From the NCBI GenBank assembly GCA_001603685.1, contig LUZO01000051.1:1-36809 (forward strand): DNA of 36,809 nucleotides, written 5' to 3'. How positions within the stretch are numbered: the first letter of the stretch is position 1; each line of letters opens with the position of its first letter. Below, in pieces: positions 28,694 through 36,809 of this stretch. This DNA is from Bacteroidales bacterium Bact_23 (GTDB lineage: Bacteria > Bacteroidota > Bacteroidia > Bacteroidales > Lentimicrobiaceae). The translations under genes were made by a program, and so were the position numbers. The notes under the pieces are model-generated. The model saw only the letters and a list, made by a program, of their open reading frames with translations, had not been told where the DNA came from and made no database searches.

Positions 28694-28874
28694 TTAAGCA
28701 CACCGTTTGAATAATGAAAAGATACTGGGAATCGCGATGATTGAATGAGTATAAGCCAGCTATGAAGCCGCGAAAAAGCGAACCTCCCCGATCCGCTGTT
28801 TTCATTGCTTCCGAACTTCATTAAGCCCGATGTTCTTCCTGCAGCTTTTTACTTCAAAGCATCCGTTACACGGG

Positions 28875-28909
28875 GGCTTCCGCAGAAGCCTGCCGGTTTG
28901 AACCGGGCA
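28875..28909. other. Two adjacent hairpins between the dehydrogenase stop codon and lysS
   Basis: ggcttc-cgca-gaagcc (28875-28890), then tgccggtt-tg-aaccgggca (28891-28909) with one bulge, followed on the + strand by a T-tract. Confidence 0.5.
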
Positions 28910-28912
28910 TTT

Positions 28913-29863
28913 TTACTGCTTTCCGGTTATTTTGCCTATCTTTTCCACCAGCACCCTGGCCATCTTTTCATTCGATTCGTGGGTCCAGCCGGCAATGTGG
29001 GGCGAAAGGATTACCTTATCACTTGAAATCAGCCTCCGGAATGCGTCGGGCAGGGCTTCGGAATCGAGATTCTCGAACGATAATTTCTCATATTCAAGCA
29101 CATCCAGCGCTGCACCGCTAACCGTTCCGGCCTCAATGGCATCCATCAGGTCGGAAGTGTTTACGCATTGTCCGCGCGCAGTATTGATCAGAATCAGGGG
29201 TTTGCGGAATTTAGCCAGGTATTCGCGATTGACCAGTCCCCTGGTTTCTTCGGTCAGCGGCACATGCAGGCTGAGGATATCGGCGGTTTCAAATACCTCG
29301 TTCATACCGGTTTCCCTAACAATGCTGCTGCCATAACCCGACTTGTACTTATCGTAGGCAATCACCTTTGCTCCGAAGCCGCTTAATTTTTCGGCGAAAG
29401 CGCTTCCCATATTGCCGTATCCGATTATCGCCAAGGTTTTCCCCATAATTTCGGTCCCGCGGTTGCCTTCCCGAATCCAGACTCCCTTACGCACTTCGGC
29501 ATCGGCGCGGCACAGATGGTTCAGAAGCACAAGCAGCATTCCCACGGCATGTTCGCCCACCGCATCCCTGTTCCCTTCCGGAGCATTCAGGCAGATAATC
29601 CCTTTGGACTCAGCGGTATCGGTGTCAATGTTTTCCATCCCGGCTCCCACCCTTGCGATGAATCTGAGATTTCCGGCATGAGAAAGGGCTTCGGCATCCA
29701 GCTTTATTTTGCTCCGGATAACCACGCCCTCAAAATCGGGCAGCAGATCCAGCACCTCCTGCCGGTTCTTTCCATAGTAGTGGCTGCAGTTGAAACCCAT
29801 ACGCTCCAGTTCTCTTTCAAGCAGCGGATGGGTGGTATCGATAAATAAAACGCGGTCTTTCAT
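28913..29863 (-). CDS. D-isomer-specific 2-hydroxyacid dehydrogenase (phosphoglycerate dehydrogenase-like)
   Basis: LRFIARVGAGMENIDTDTAESKGIICLNAPEGNRDAVGEHAVGMLL; Rossmann motif KTLAIIGYGNMGSAFAEKLSGFGAKVIAYD; INTARGQCVNTSDLMDAIEAGTVSGAALDVLEYE; SPHIAGWTHES. Start set at ATG 29863 rather than the supplied 29923 because the -7 motif lies at 29882-29889. Confidence 0.92.
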   Translation of the reverse strand: MKDRVLFIDTTHPLLERELERMGFNCSHYYGKNRQEVLDLLPDFEGVVIRSKIKLDAEALSHAGNLRFIARVGAGMENIDTDTAESKGIICLNAPEGNRDAVGEHAVGMLLVLLNHLCRADAEVRKGVWIREGNRGTEIMGKTLAIIGYGNMGSAFAEKLSGFGAKVIAYDKYKSGYGSSIVRETGMNEVFETADILSLHVPLTEETRGLVNREYLAKFRKPLILINTARGQCVNTSDLMDAIEAGTVSGAALDVLEYEKLSFENLDSEALPDAFRRLISSDKVILSPHIAGWTHESNEKMARVLVEKIGKITGKQ

Positions 29864-29881
29864 GGCACAAATAATATTTTG

Positions 29882-29889
29882 CAAAATTA
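29882..29889 (-). promoter_or_regulatory. Bacteroidota-type -7 element for the dehydrogenase
   Basis: The minus strand reads TAATTTTG (TAnnTTTG), 19 nt upstream of the ATG at 29863. Confidence 0.5.
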
Positions 29890-29990
29890 CTATTCCTATG
29901 AAAACCGATGCAGCAAACCGCAAATATGTAAGATAATCCTGAAAATTAGCGATTTTGGCTAAAAAACTGAGGCTATTCTAACGAATATTG

Positions 29991-29998
29991 TATTTTTG
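29991..29998 (+). promoter_or_regulatory. Bacteroidota-type -7 element for the MMPL/rfbA/prenyl synthetase operon
   Basis: TATTTTTG matches TAnnTTTG, 81 nt before the ATG at 30080. No clear -33 element. Confidence 0.35.
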
Positions 29999-30079
29999 CG
30001 CTGAAATTCAGGCTTTTTGTATATTTACTATTGTGCTGATTTTCAGATATATCGTATTGTTTGTTGATTTCTGAGCCAA

Positions 30080-32515
30080 ATGTGGAATTTTCTTGTCCGG
30101 TTCATTCTTCGTAACCGTCTGGGCAATCTGATTGCTATTATTCTGATTACTTTATTCATGGGATATAAAGCCCTTGATGTACACCTGTCGTACGAAATGG
30201 CTCAGATGTTGCCCGATTCCGACACCACCATTGTGGCTTACAACAAGTTTAAGCAGACATTTGGCCAGGACGGTTCGGTCGTTTTTATCGGAATCAGAGA
30301 TGACAAACTGTTTACCCTCGATGTGTTCAACGACTGGCTCGATCTTACTGAACGCCTCAGAAAGGTGGATGGTGTTCAGGAGGTGCTTTCGATCGGGAAA
30401 CTATATACTTTGGTTAAGAACGACAGTATCAGGAAGTTCGATTTCAAACCGGTTTTCGATCACAGGCCTGAAACCCAGGCAGAGATGGACAGCATCAAAT
30501 CCCTGATTTTCAGCCTGCCGTTCTACGAAGGGCTGATCATCAACAAGGAGAACAATTCGACTCTGATGATGCTCACCCTCGACAAGGACCGGGTTAACAA
30601 CAAAAGTCGCATTGGCCTTGTCAGCGACATCGAAAATGAGGTAGCCGTTTTCAGCGGCAAACACGATATAAAGGTGCATTTTTCGGGAATGCCCTACATC
30701 CGCACCAAAACCATGAAAATGGTGCAGAAGGAGCTGCTGATGTTTACTTTGCTGGCGCTACTGGTAGCATCATTGGTGCTGTTTTTCTTTTTCAGATCAT
30801 TCAAGGCGGTACTGTTTCCCATCATCATTGTGATTATCAGTGTAATATGGGCTATGGGCATCATCGGCCTGTTGGGCTATGAAATCACCATACTCACGGG
30901 GATAATTCCGCCCTTGCTGATCATCATCGGGGTGGAAAACTGCATCTTCCTGCTCAATAAATATCATCACGAGTTCAGGGAGCACGGCAACAAGGTTAAG
31001 GCGCTGGCCCGCGTAGTCATAAGAACCGGAAACGCCACCTTTCTCACCAACCTGACCACTGCCACCGGTTTTGCATCGTTCATCATTACCGGCAACAAAC
31101 TGCTGATTGAGTTTGGAATCGTGGCTTCCATCAACATTATGGTGGTTTTCCTACTCTCCATTTTCCTTATCCCCATCCTCTACAGCTATCTTGATCCCCC
31201 GCAGATGCGGCACATCAAGCACCTCGACAACAAATACACCACCGCCCTGATTGAAAAGATCGTCAATACTGTTGAGAATCACAGGCCAAAGATATATGCC
31301 ACTTTCGGACTTGCCGTAGTCTTGGCAATTTTCGGCATCTCAAAACTGAAAACCACGGGGAATGTAGTGGATGACATCCCGCACAAACATCCCATGTACC
31401 TCGATCTTTTATTCTTCGAAAAGGAGTTCAAGGGAATACTGCCGTTCGAAATCAGCATCGACACCCGCAAGCCCAGGGGTGTTACCCAGATGGCTACCAT
31501 TCAGAAAATCAGCGAATTGCAGGACACCCTTGCCAAATATCCCGAATTTACCCGGCCCATCTCCATCGCCGAGCTGGTCAAATTCTCGAAACAGGCATTT
31601 TACAACGGGAATCCGGAGATGTACAGTCTGCCGAACAGCCAGGAGCGCAACTTCATACTCCAGTATCTGCCTTCGATGAAGGGCGACAAGCGCACCCTTG
31701 CCAACTCGTTTGTTGACACTGCCATGAGCAAAACCCGCATCAGCGTGCAGATGGCAAACATCGGAACCCGCGACATTCAGCGGATTAAGGACGAACTTCA
31801 GCCGGCCATTGACTCCATCTTCAGCCCGGATAAATATAGTGTGGAGCTCACCGGAACCAGCATCGTATTTCTGAAAGGCACCGATTATCTGGTTGACAAC
31901 CTAATGACCAGCCTTATTCTGGCGGCCATTGTCATTGGCATTTTGCTGGGGCTGCTCTTTTCATCATTCAAGATGGTAACCGTATCGATGATACCCAACC
32001 TGCTGCCCCAACTGATGACGGCGGCGCTGATGGGATTCCTGGCAATCTCCATCAAACCCTCTACCATTCTCATTTTCAGCATTGCCCTGGGTATTTCGGT
32101 TGACAACGCCATCCATTACCTCTCAAGGTACCGCCTGGCGCTCAAAAATACCAACTGGAACATCCGGGTTTCGGTATTTTCGGCTCTGCGCGAAACCGGA
32201 TTCAGTATGATGTATTCATCCATAGTTCTTTTCCTGGGGTTTGCAGTCTTTACCATCTCAACCTTCGGCGGGACTCAGTCAATGGGATTTCTGGTTTCGT
32301 TCACCCTGCTGATTGCACTCTTCTCGAATCTGCTGCTTCTGCCCTCGCTGCTGCTTTCGCTCGATAAGTGGCTGACTACCCGCAAGTTCGAAGAGCCGCT
32401 AATCGAATTCTTTGATGAGAATGAAATAATTGACGAGAACGGAAATTCCATTGCTCCATCTGATAATCAGAATATTGTAGATTCCGCAACAAATAACAAT
32501 CAGCAGCTTTCATGA
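30080..32515 (+). CDS. RND/MMPL-family transporter
   Basis: 811 aa with two repeated membrane halves, each with one N-terminal TM, a large soluble loop and about five TMs ([73 protein letters not shown]...; [47 protein letters not shown]...[23 protein letters not shown]). Confidence 0.9.
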   Translation: MWNFLVRFILRNRLGNLIAIILITLFMGYKALDVHLSYEMAQMLPDSDTTIVAYNKFKQTFGQDGSVVFIGIRDDKLFTLDVFNDWLDLTERLRKVDGVQEVLSIGKLYTLVKNDSIRKFDFKPVFDHRPETQAEMDSIKSLIFSLPFYEGLIINKENNSTLMMLTLDKDRVNNKSRIGLVSDIENEVAVFSGKHDIKVHFSGMPYIRTKTMKMVQKELLMFTLLALLVASLVLFFFFRSFKAVLFPIIIVIISVIWAMGIIGLLGYEITILTGIIPPLLIIIGVENCIFLLNKYHHEFREHGNKVKALARVVIRTGNATFLTNLTTATGFASFIITGNKLLIEFGIVASINIMVVFLLSIFLIPILYSYLDPPQMRHIKHLDNKYTTALIEKIVNTVENHRPKIYATFGLAVVLAIFGISKLKTTGNVVDDIPHKHPMYLDLLFFEKEFKGILPFEISIDTRKPRGVTQMATIQKISELQDTLAKYPEFTRPISIAELVKFSKQAFYNGNPEMYSLPNSQERNFILQYLPSMKGDKRTLANSFVDTAMSKTRISVQMANIGTRDIQRIKDELQPAIDSIFSPDKYSVELTGTSIVFLKGTDYLVDNLMTSLILAAIVIGILLGLLFSSFKMVTVSMIPNLLPQLMTAALMGFLAISIKPSTILIFSIALGISVDNAIHYLSRYRLALKNTNWNIRVSVFSALRETGFSMMYSSIVLFLGFAVFTISTFGGTQSMGFLVSFTLLIALFSNLLLLPSLLLSLDKWLTTRKFEEPLIEFFDENEIIDENGNSIAPSDNQNIVDSATNNNQQLS

Positions 32516-33366
32516 AAGGTATCATTTTGGCCGGCGGGTCCGGAACGCGTCTTCATCCACTCACGCTGGCAATAAGCAAACAGTTGATGCCGGTTTACGA
32601 CAAGCCGATGATCTATTACCCGCTTTCGGTACTAATGATGGCGGGTATCAATGAAATTCTGATTATTTCCACCCCACACGATCTGCCCCATTTTGAGCGG
32701 CTGCTTGGCGACGGAACCGCACTTGGCTGCCGGTTCAGCTATGCCGTTCAGCATGTTCCCAACGGGCTGGCACAGGCGTTTGTCATCGGAGCGCCTTTTA
32801 TCGGAAAAGACAATGCCGCACTGATACTTGGCGATAACATATTTTACAGCTCAGGCCTGCAGAATCTGCTCAGCGAGTGCAAAAACCCTGACGGTGGCAT
32901 CGTTTTCGCCTACCATGTTGCCGATCCGTGGAGATATGGCGTAGTTGAGTTCGACAAATCGGGTACAGCCATCAGCATTGAGGAGAAGCCCGAATATCCC
33001 AAATCGAACTATGCCGTGCCCGGCCTCTATTTCTATGACAACAGCGTTGTGGAAGTAGCGTCATCGCTGAAGCCCGGCAAGCGCGGCGAGTATGAAATAA
33101 CCGATGTAAACCGGCACTACCTTGAGCAGGGAAAACTGAAGGTTAAGGTGATGAGCCGCGGAACCGCGTGGCTCGATACCGGCACCTTTTCTTCGCTGCT
33201 TCAGGCCTCGCAGTTTGTGGAAGTGATTGAATCAAGGCAGGGGCTTAAGATTGGATGCATCGAAGAAGTAGCTTACAGAATGGGATATATCAGCAGAAGT
33301 CAGTTGCAAGAAATAGCCAAACCTCTGGTTAAAAGCGGATATGGCGATTACCTTTTAAGTATTTAA
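32512..33366 (+). CDS. rfbA: Glucose-1-phosphate thymidylyltransferase
   Basis: 284 aa; [133 protein letters not shown]. It overlaps the upstream stop through ATGA. Confidence 0.97.
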   Translation: MKGIILAGGSGTRLHPLTLAISKQLMPVYDKPMIYYPLSVLMMAGINEILIISTPHDLPHFERLLGDGTALGCRFSYAVQHVPNGLAQAFVIGAPFIGKDNAALILGDNIFYSSGLQNLLSECKNPDGGIVFAYHVADPWRYGVVEFDKSGTAISIEEKPEYPKSNYAVPGLYFYDNSVVEVASSLKPGKRGEYEITDVNRHYLEQGKLKVKVMSRGTAWLDTGTFSSLLQASQFVEVIESRQGLKIGCIEEVAYRMGYISRSQLQEIAKPLVKSGYGDYLLSI

Positions 33367-33390
33367 TAACCAAGAAGATATTTACTCAGA

Positions 33391-34365
33391 ATGTTAACAC
33401 TGGAACAGATACAGAAGAAAATAAGCAGCTCACTGGAATCACTTCCCATCTACCGGGAGCCGTCCGGACTATACGAACCCATTGCTTACGCACTTCGGCA
33501 GGGCGGTAAAAGAATCAGGCCGGTACTGACTCTGGTCTCGGCCCAAATGTTCGGCGGAGATCCCGACAAAGCGCTCCCCGCAGCGACTGCCATCGAGATT
33601 TTTCATAATTTCACCCTGCTCCACGACGACATCATCGATCAGGCGCCGCTGAGGCGGGGCTATGAAACCGTATATAAAAAGTGGAATGTAAATACTGCCA
33701 TCCTTTCGGGCGATACCATGTTTGCCGTGGCTTACGGAAAGCTGGCCGAATCGGAGCCGCAACTGCTGCCCGGCCTGATGGATATCTTTTCGAAAACCGC
33801 CATTCAGGTGTGCGAAGGCCAGCAATATGACACCGATTACGAAATTGCCGGCCATGTTCCCATCGAAGACTATATCGAAATGATTACCCTGAAAACCGCC
33901 GTACTTATGGCGGCAAGCCTGAAAATCGGGGCGCTGATTGGCAATGCCGGCGAAAAACACGCCGATGCCGTTTATCAGTTCGGCTTGAATGTCGGCATCG
34001 CTTTCCAGCTTCAGGATGACCTGCTGGATGCATTTGGAGATGTTGCCGTTTTCGGGAAGAAAACCGGAGGCGATATTACTGCCAACAAGAAGACCTATCT
34101 TTACCTGAAAGCGCTTGAAAACAGCAACGAACAGGATGCAGCCGAGCTGAAGCGGTGGTTCAGCACCAACGGCAACAATCCAGAACAGAAAATCGCAGCT
34201 GTGCTCAGATTGTTTGAAAAAGCCGGGGTAAAAGAAGAGACGGAAAACCTGATTCAGTACTATCTGCAACAGGCGCTCACCCACCTGGATTCAATAGAAA
34301 TTGAAGGCAGCGCCAAAGAGCAGCTACTAAAGGTTCTGGCCGACCTGGTACACCGCAAATACTAA
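33391..34365 (+). CDS. Trans-isoprenyl (polyprenyl) diphosphate synthase
   Basis: 324 aa; GGKRIRPVLTLVSAQMFGG; first Asp-rich motif LLHDDIIDQAPLRRG; second motif LQDDLLDAFGD. Chain length cannot be assigned. Confidence 0.95.
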   Translation: MLTLEQIQKKISSSLESLPIYREPSGLYEPIAYALRQGGKRIRPVLTLVSAQMFGGDPDKALPAATAIEIFHNFTLLHDDIIDQAPLRRGYETVYKKWNVNTAILSGDTMFAVAYGKLAESEPQLLPGLMDIFSKTAIQVCEGQQYDTDYEIAGHVPIEDYIEMITLKTAVLMAASLKIGALIGNAGEKHADAVYQFGLNVGIAFQLQDDLLDAFGDVAVFGKKTGGDITANKKTYLYLKALENSNEQDAAELKRWFSTNGNNPEQKIAAVLRLFEKAGVKEETENLIQYYLQQALTHLDSIEIEGSAKEQLLKVLADLVHRKY

Positions 34366-34369
34366 GATA

Positions 34370-36319
34370 CTAATTATCAGCGTTTTTTGCATCCTCCAGC
34401 TCTAGATGGAGCAGTTCCCACTGTTCCATGGCTGAGGCCAGGCTGCTTTTCAGCGATTCATAGTGCCGGTAAACACTTCCATCGGCAAGTGAAGCGGTAT
34501 GGGCTTCGGGCGAAGCAAGCATCCGGTCTATTCCGGCTATCTCCGATTCTATGCTTTCTATTTCCTGCTCAACCTTCTCAATCCGGCTGTTTATTTTCCG
34601 AAGCTCCCGCTCCTGCTGCTTCTTTTTCTCGTAATTGATTTTATTCTGCGATACTTCGGCAGTGGCTCCGGCTGCCTCCTCTTTTCGTGAATTGCCCAGT
34701 TGGTCAAGCGTATCAATCCGCCGGGTTTCAAGAAAATCGTAGATATCGCCCAGGTATTGCTTTACTTTCCCGTCGCGGAACTCAAATACCTTTCGTGTCA
34801 GCCCCTGCAAAAAATCGCGGTCGTGCGAAACGATAATCAGGGTGCCGTCGAACATCAGCAAGGCATTCTTCAGAATGTCCTTTGAAACCATATCCAGGTG
34901 GTTGGTCGGCTCGTCGAGTACCAGTAGATTGATCGGCGAAAGCAGCAGTTTCGCCAGCGCAAGCCTCGATTTCTCACCTCCCGACAGCACTTTTACCTTT
35001 TTCTCGATATCCTCGCCCGAAAACAGAAAGCTTCCAAGGATATTCCTGACTTTTGGCCTGATATCGCCCACAGCCACATCATCAATGGTCTGGAAAACGG
35101 TCTTTTCCGGATTCAGCAAATCCGCCTGGTTTTGGGCATAGTAGCCGATCTTTACATTATGGCCTATTTTGCATTCGCCGGTATGCTCCAGCCCATCCGC
35201 AATTATTTTTGCAAGGGTGGTTTTCCCTTCCCCGTTTTTCCCGACAAATGCAACAAAATCATTCCGTTCTATTGCAAAATCAACCTCGCTAAACACTTTG
35301 TGGTCACCGTAATGCTTGGCAAGGTTCTGTGCTTCAACCACCACCTTACCTGATGGCGGAGCCGGCGGAAAGCGAAAGTGAAGTGCGCTTCTGTCAAGGT
35401 CATCCACTTCCACCTTTTCCATCTTGTCCAGCATCTTCATTTTCGACTGCACCTGTCTGGCTTTGGTGGCTTTATAACGAAACCTTTCGATAAAGCGCTC
35501 AATGTCTGCCATCTGCCGCTGCTGATTGTCGAAAGCCGCCTGCTGCTGTTCACGCATGCTTTCGCGCAGCCTGACATATTCCGAGTAGGAGGCTTTGAAA
35601 TCGTAAATCTTCCCAAGTGAAATTTCTATTGTGCGGTTGGTAACATTATCGAGGAAGGCGCGGTCGTGCGATACCACCATCACCGCACCACTGAATGTCT
35701 TCAGGTATTCCTCAAGCCACTGAATGGATTCGATGTCAAGGTGGTTTGTAGGCTCGTCGAGCAGAAGCAGGCCCGGCCGGCGCAGCAACAATTTGGCAAG
35801 CTCCACCCGCATACGCCAGCCGCCGCTGAATTCAGCAAGCTTTCGCGTAAAGTCACTGCTTTTAAAGCCCAGCCCAAGCAGCACCTTTTCCGTATTTCCT
35901 TCCATCTCGTGCCCGCCCATCAGGTTGAACCGTTCCTCATTCTCAAGAAGCCGGTTGATCATCTGCAGGTATGATTCGGAATCGTAATCGGTTCTTTCAG
36001 CCAGCGCTATTCCGATCTTTTCGTTCTCCGATTTCAGTTTCAGCAGGCCATCAAACGCAAGCATCGCCTCCTCAAAGATGGTTCCGGTTCCCGACAGGTA
36101 CTTTTCCTGCGGAAGATAGCCAACCAGCAGGTCATTGGCTTTTGCAACCGTTCCGCTTTCAGGCTGTTGTTCTCCGTTGATAATTCTTAACAGCGTGGTC
36201 TTCCCGGCGCCATTTTTCCCAACGAGCCCGATCCGGTCACGCTCGGTGATCAGAAAGGTAACATTATCAAAAAGGTTATTACCCGGAAAATAGACTGAAA
36301 GGTTGTTGACTGAAAGCAT
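34370..36319 (-). CDS. ABC-F family ATP-binding protein (soluble, duplicated ATPase)
   Basis: Two Walker A motifs (GLVGKNGAGKTTLLRI; AFVGKNGEGKTTLAKI), two signature motifs (FSGGWRMRVELAKLLL; LSGGEKSRLALAKLLL), two LLLDEPTNHLD-type Walker B motifs, a linker between domains and a coiled-coil C terminus. Start set at MLSVNNLSVYF (ATG 36319) rather than the supplied 36442. Confidence 0.95.
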   Translation of the reverse strand: MLSVNNLSVYFPGNNLFDNVTFLITERDRIGLVGKNGAGKTTLLRIINGEQQPESGTVAKANDLLVGYLPQEKYLSGTGTIFEEAMLAFDGLLKLKSENEKIGIALAERTDYDSESYLQMINRLLENEERFNLMGGHEMEGNTEKVLLGLGFKSSDFTRKLAEFSGGWRMRVELAKLLLRRPGLLLLDEPTNHLDIESIQWLEEYLKTFSGAVMVVSHDRAFLDNVTNRTIEISLGKIYDFKASYSEYVRLRESMREQQQAAFDNQQRQMADIERFIERFRYKATKARQVQSKMKMLDKMEKVEVDDLDRSALHFRFPPAPPSGKVVVEAQNLAKHYGDHKVFSEVDFAIERNDFVAFVGKNGEGKTTLAKIIADGLEHTGECKIGHNVKIGYYAQNQADLLNPEKTVFQTIDDVAVGDIRPKVRNILGSFLFSGEDIEKKVKVLSGGEKSRLALAKLLLSPINLLVLDEPTNHLDMVSKDILKNALLMFDGTLIIVSHDRDFLQGLTRKVFEFRDGKVKQYLGDIYDFLETRRIDTLDQLGNSRKEEAAGATAEVSQNKINYEKKKQQERELRKINSRIEKVEQEIESIESEIAGIDRMLASPEAHTASLADGSVYRHYESLKSSLASAMEQWELLHLELEDAKNADN

Positions 36320-36336
36320 ATTTCTGAAAGTTGCTG

Positions 36337-36344
36337 CAAATTTA
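36337..36344 (-). promoter_or_regulatory. Bacteroidota-type -7 element for the ABC-F gene
   Basis: The minus strand reads TAAATTTG, 17 nt upstream of the ATG at 36319 and inside the supplied longer ORF. Confidence 0.5.
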
Positions 36345-36499
36345 CCTAAAACCTGCAATTGAACCGCAATGAATATAAAATGGCCGGAGCCTTCCTTCTG
36401 AAACTGCTTCACACAGGATTGCGTGTTTATGGAAACAACCATTGGTCTGTATTATTTTTCCAATCGGCATTACTGATTTTTGCTAACATAAGCCCAATA

Positions 36500-36527
36500 A
36501 AAAAGGGCCCCTTGCGGAGCCCTTTTT
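36500..36527 (-). terminator. Bidirectional-looking terminator of the rightmost T9SS cargo gene
   Basis: aaaaagggc (36500-36508) pairs perfectly with gcccttttt (36519-36527), with A- and T-tracts on both sides. Located 21 nt beyond the minus-strand stop at 36549. Confidence 0.75.
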
Positions 36528-36548
36528 CATGGTATATCGATTTAACGA

Positions 36549-36809
36549 TTAGCGGGTAACAACAATTTTTCTGGTCAGGGTCTCACCTTCTCTTGTTACA
36601 AACTTAACAAGGTAAGCTCCTGCCTCGTAATTGCGTACATTCAGCTGCAGGGTCTGTGCGCCGGTAATGTTGTTCTCGTAAACAACCTGACCGAGGTAGT
36701 TGTAAACAGCTACCTGGCTGATGTTGCTGGTGAGTTCAATATTAACCACGCTGTTCGACGGGTTGGGATAGATGCTCAGTCCGCTTTCCACTACAGGTAC
36801 ATCGGTAAG
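36549..36809 (-). CDS. C-terminal fragment of a T9SS type A sorting-domain protein (truncated by window edge)
   Basis: The reading frame is open to the edge: ...LTDVPVVESGLSIYPNPSNSVVNIELTSNISQVAVYNYLGQVVYENNITGAQTLQLNVRNYEAGAYLVKFVTREGETLTRKIVVTR. IYPNPSNSVVNIE and the GAYLVKF...KIVV ending are diagnostic. The supplied GTG start at 36791 is an artefact of truncation. Confidence 0.9.
   Translation of the reverse strand, partial: LTDVPVVESGLSIYPNPSNSVVNIELTSNISQVAVYNYLGQVVYENNITGAQTLQLNVRNYEAGAYLVKFVTREGETLTRKIVVTR

Noticed and set aside
29864-29923. N-terminal 20-residue extension of the dehydrogenase ORF (hydrophobic, signal-like)
   Set aside because: Overlaps the TAATTTTG promoter motif; MKDRVLFIDTTHP at 29863 is the natural dehydrogenase N terminus.
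33469-34284. 271-aa minus-strand ORF
   Set aside because: Antisense to a well-supported polyprenyl synthase; Phe/Gly/Gln-rich low-information translation with no recognisable motifs.
36320-36442. N-terminal 41-residue extension of the ABC-F ORF
   Set aside because: Contains the TAAATTTG -7 motif and is not ABC-F-like; the true start is most likely ATG 36319.
1-36809. Defence island, mobile element, biosynthetic cluster or prophage
   Set aside because: No transposase, integrase, phage structural, toxin-antitoxin, restriction or Cas-like genes seen; content is housekeeping and envelope functions.

Overview
The window is a gene-dense chromosomal segment from a member of the Bacteroidota. Evidence for the lineage: TAnnTTTG -7 promoter motifs, type IX secretion (T9SS) C-terminal sorting domains of both type A and type B, BACON repeats, and an EF-G2-like translation factor paralog. 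I can support about 20 protein-coding genes. In order they are: fhs; a minus-strand cluster of guaB, three PpiC/SurA-type genes and a MoxR ATPase; an S9 glutamyl-endopeptidase-like peptidase; two large T9SS cargo proteins; glyA; two adjacent L,D-transpeptidases of different architecture; the EF-G paralog; a PfkB kinase; transaldolase; lysS with a C-terminal extension; a 2-hydroxyacid dehydrogenase; MMPL transporter, rfbA and polyprenyl synthetase; an ABC-F ATPase; and a partial T9SS cargo gene at the right edge. I saw no tRNA, rRNA, CRISPR array, transposon, prophage or defence island. Most of the window is housekeeping or envelope content. I did not find a clear new multi-gene system. The most interesting item is the EF-G paralog, whose G-motifs are visibly degenerate: the catalytic His position is Phe and NKxD has become NHLE. 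Next are the parvulin/MoxR cluster and the uncharacterised N-terminal module of the 1368-aa secreted protein. Several supplied ORF starts conflict with promoter motifs and should be trimmed.
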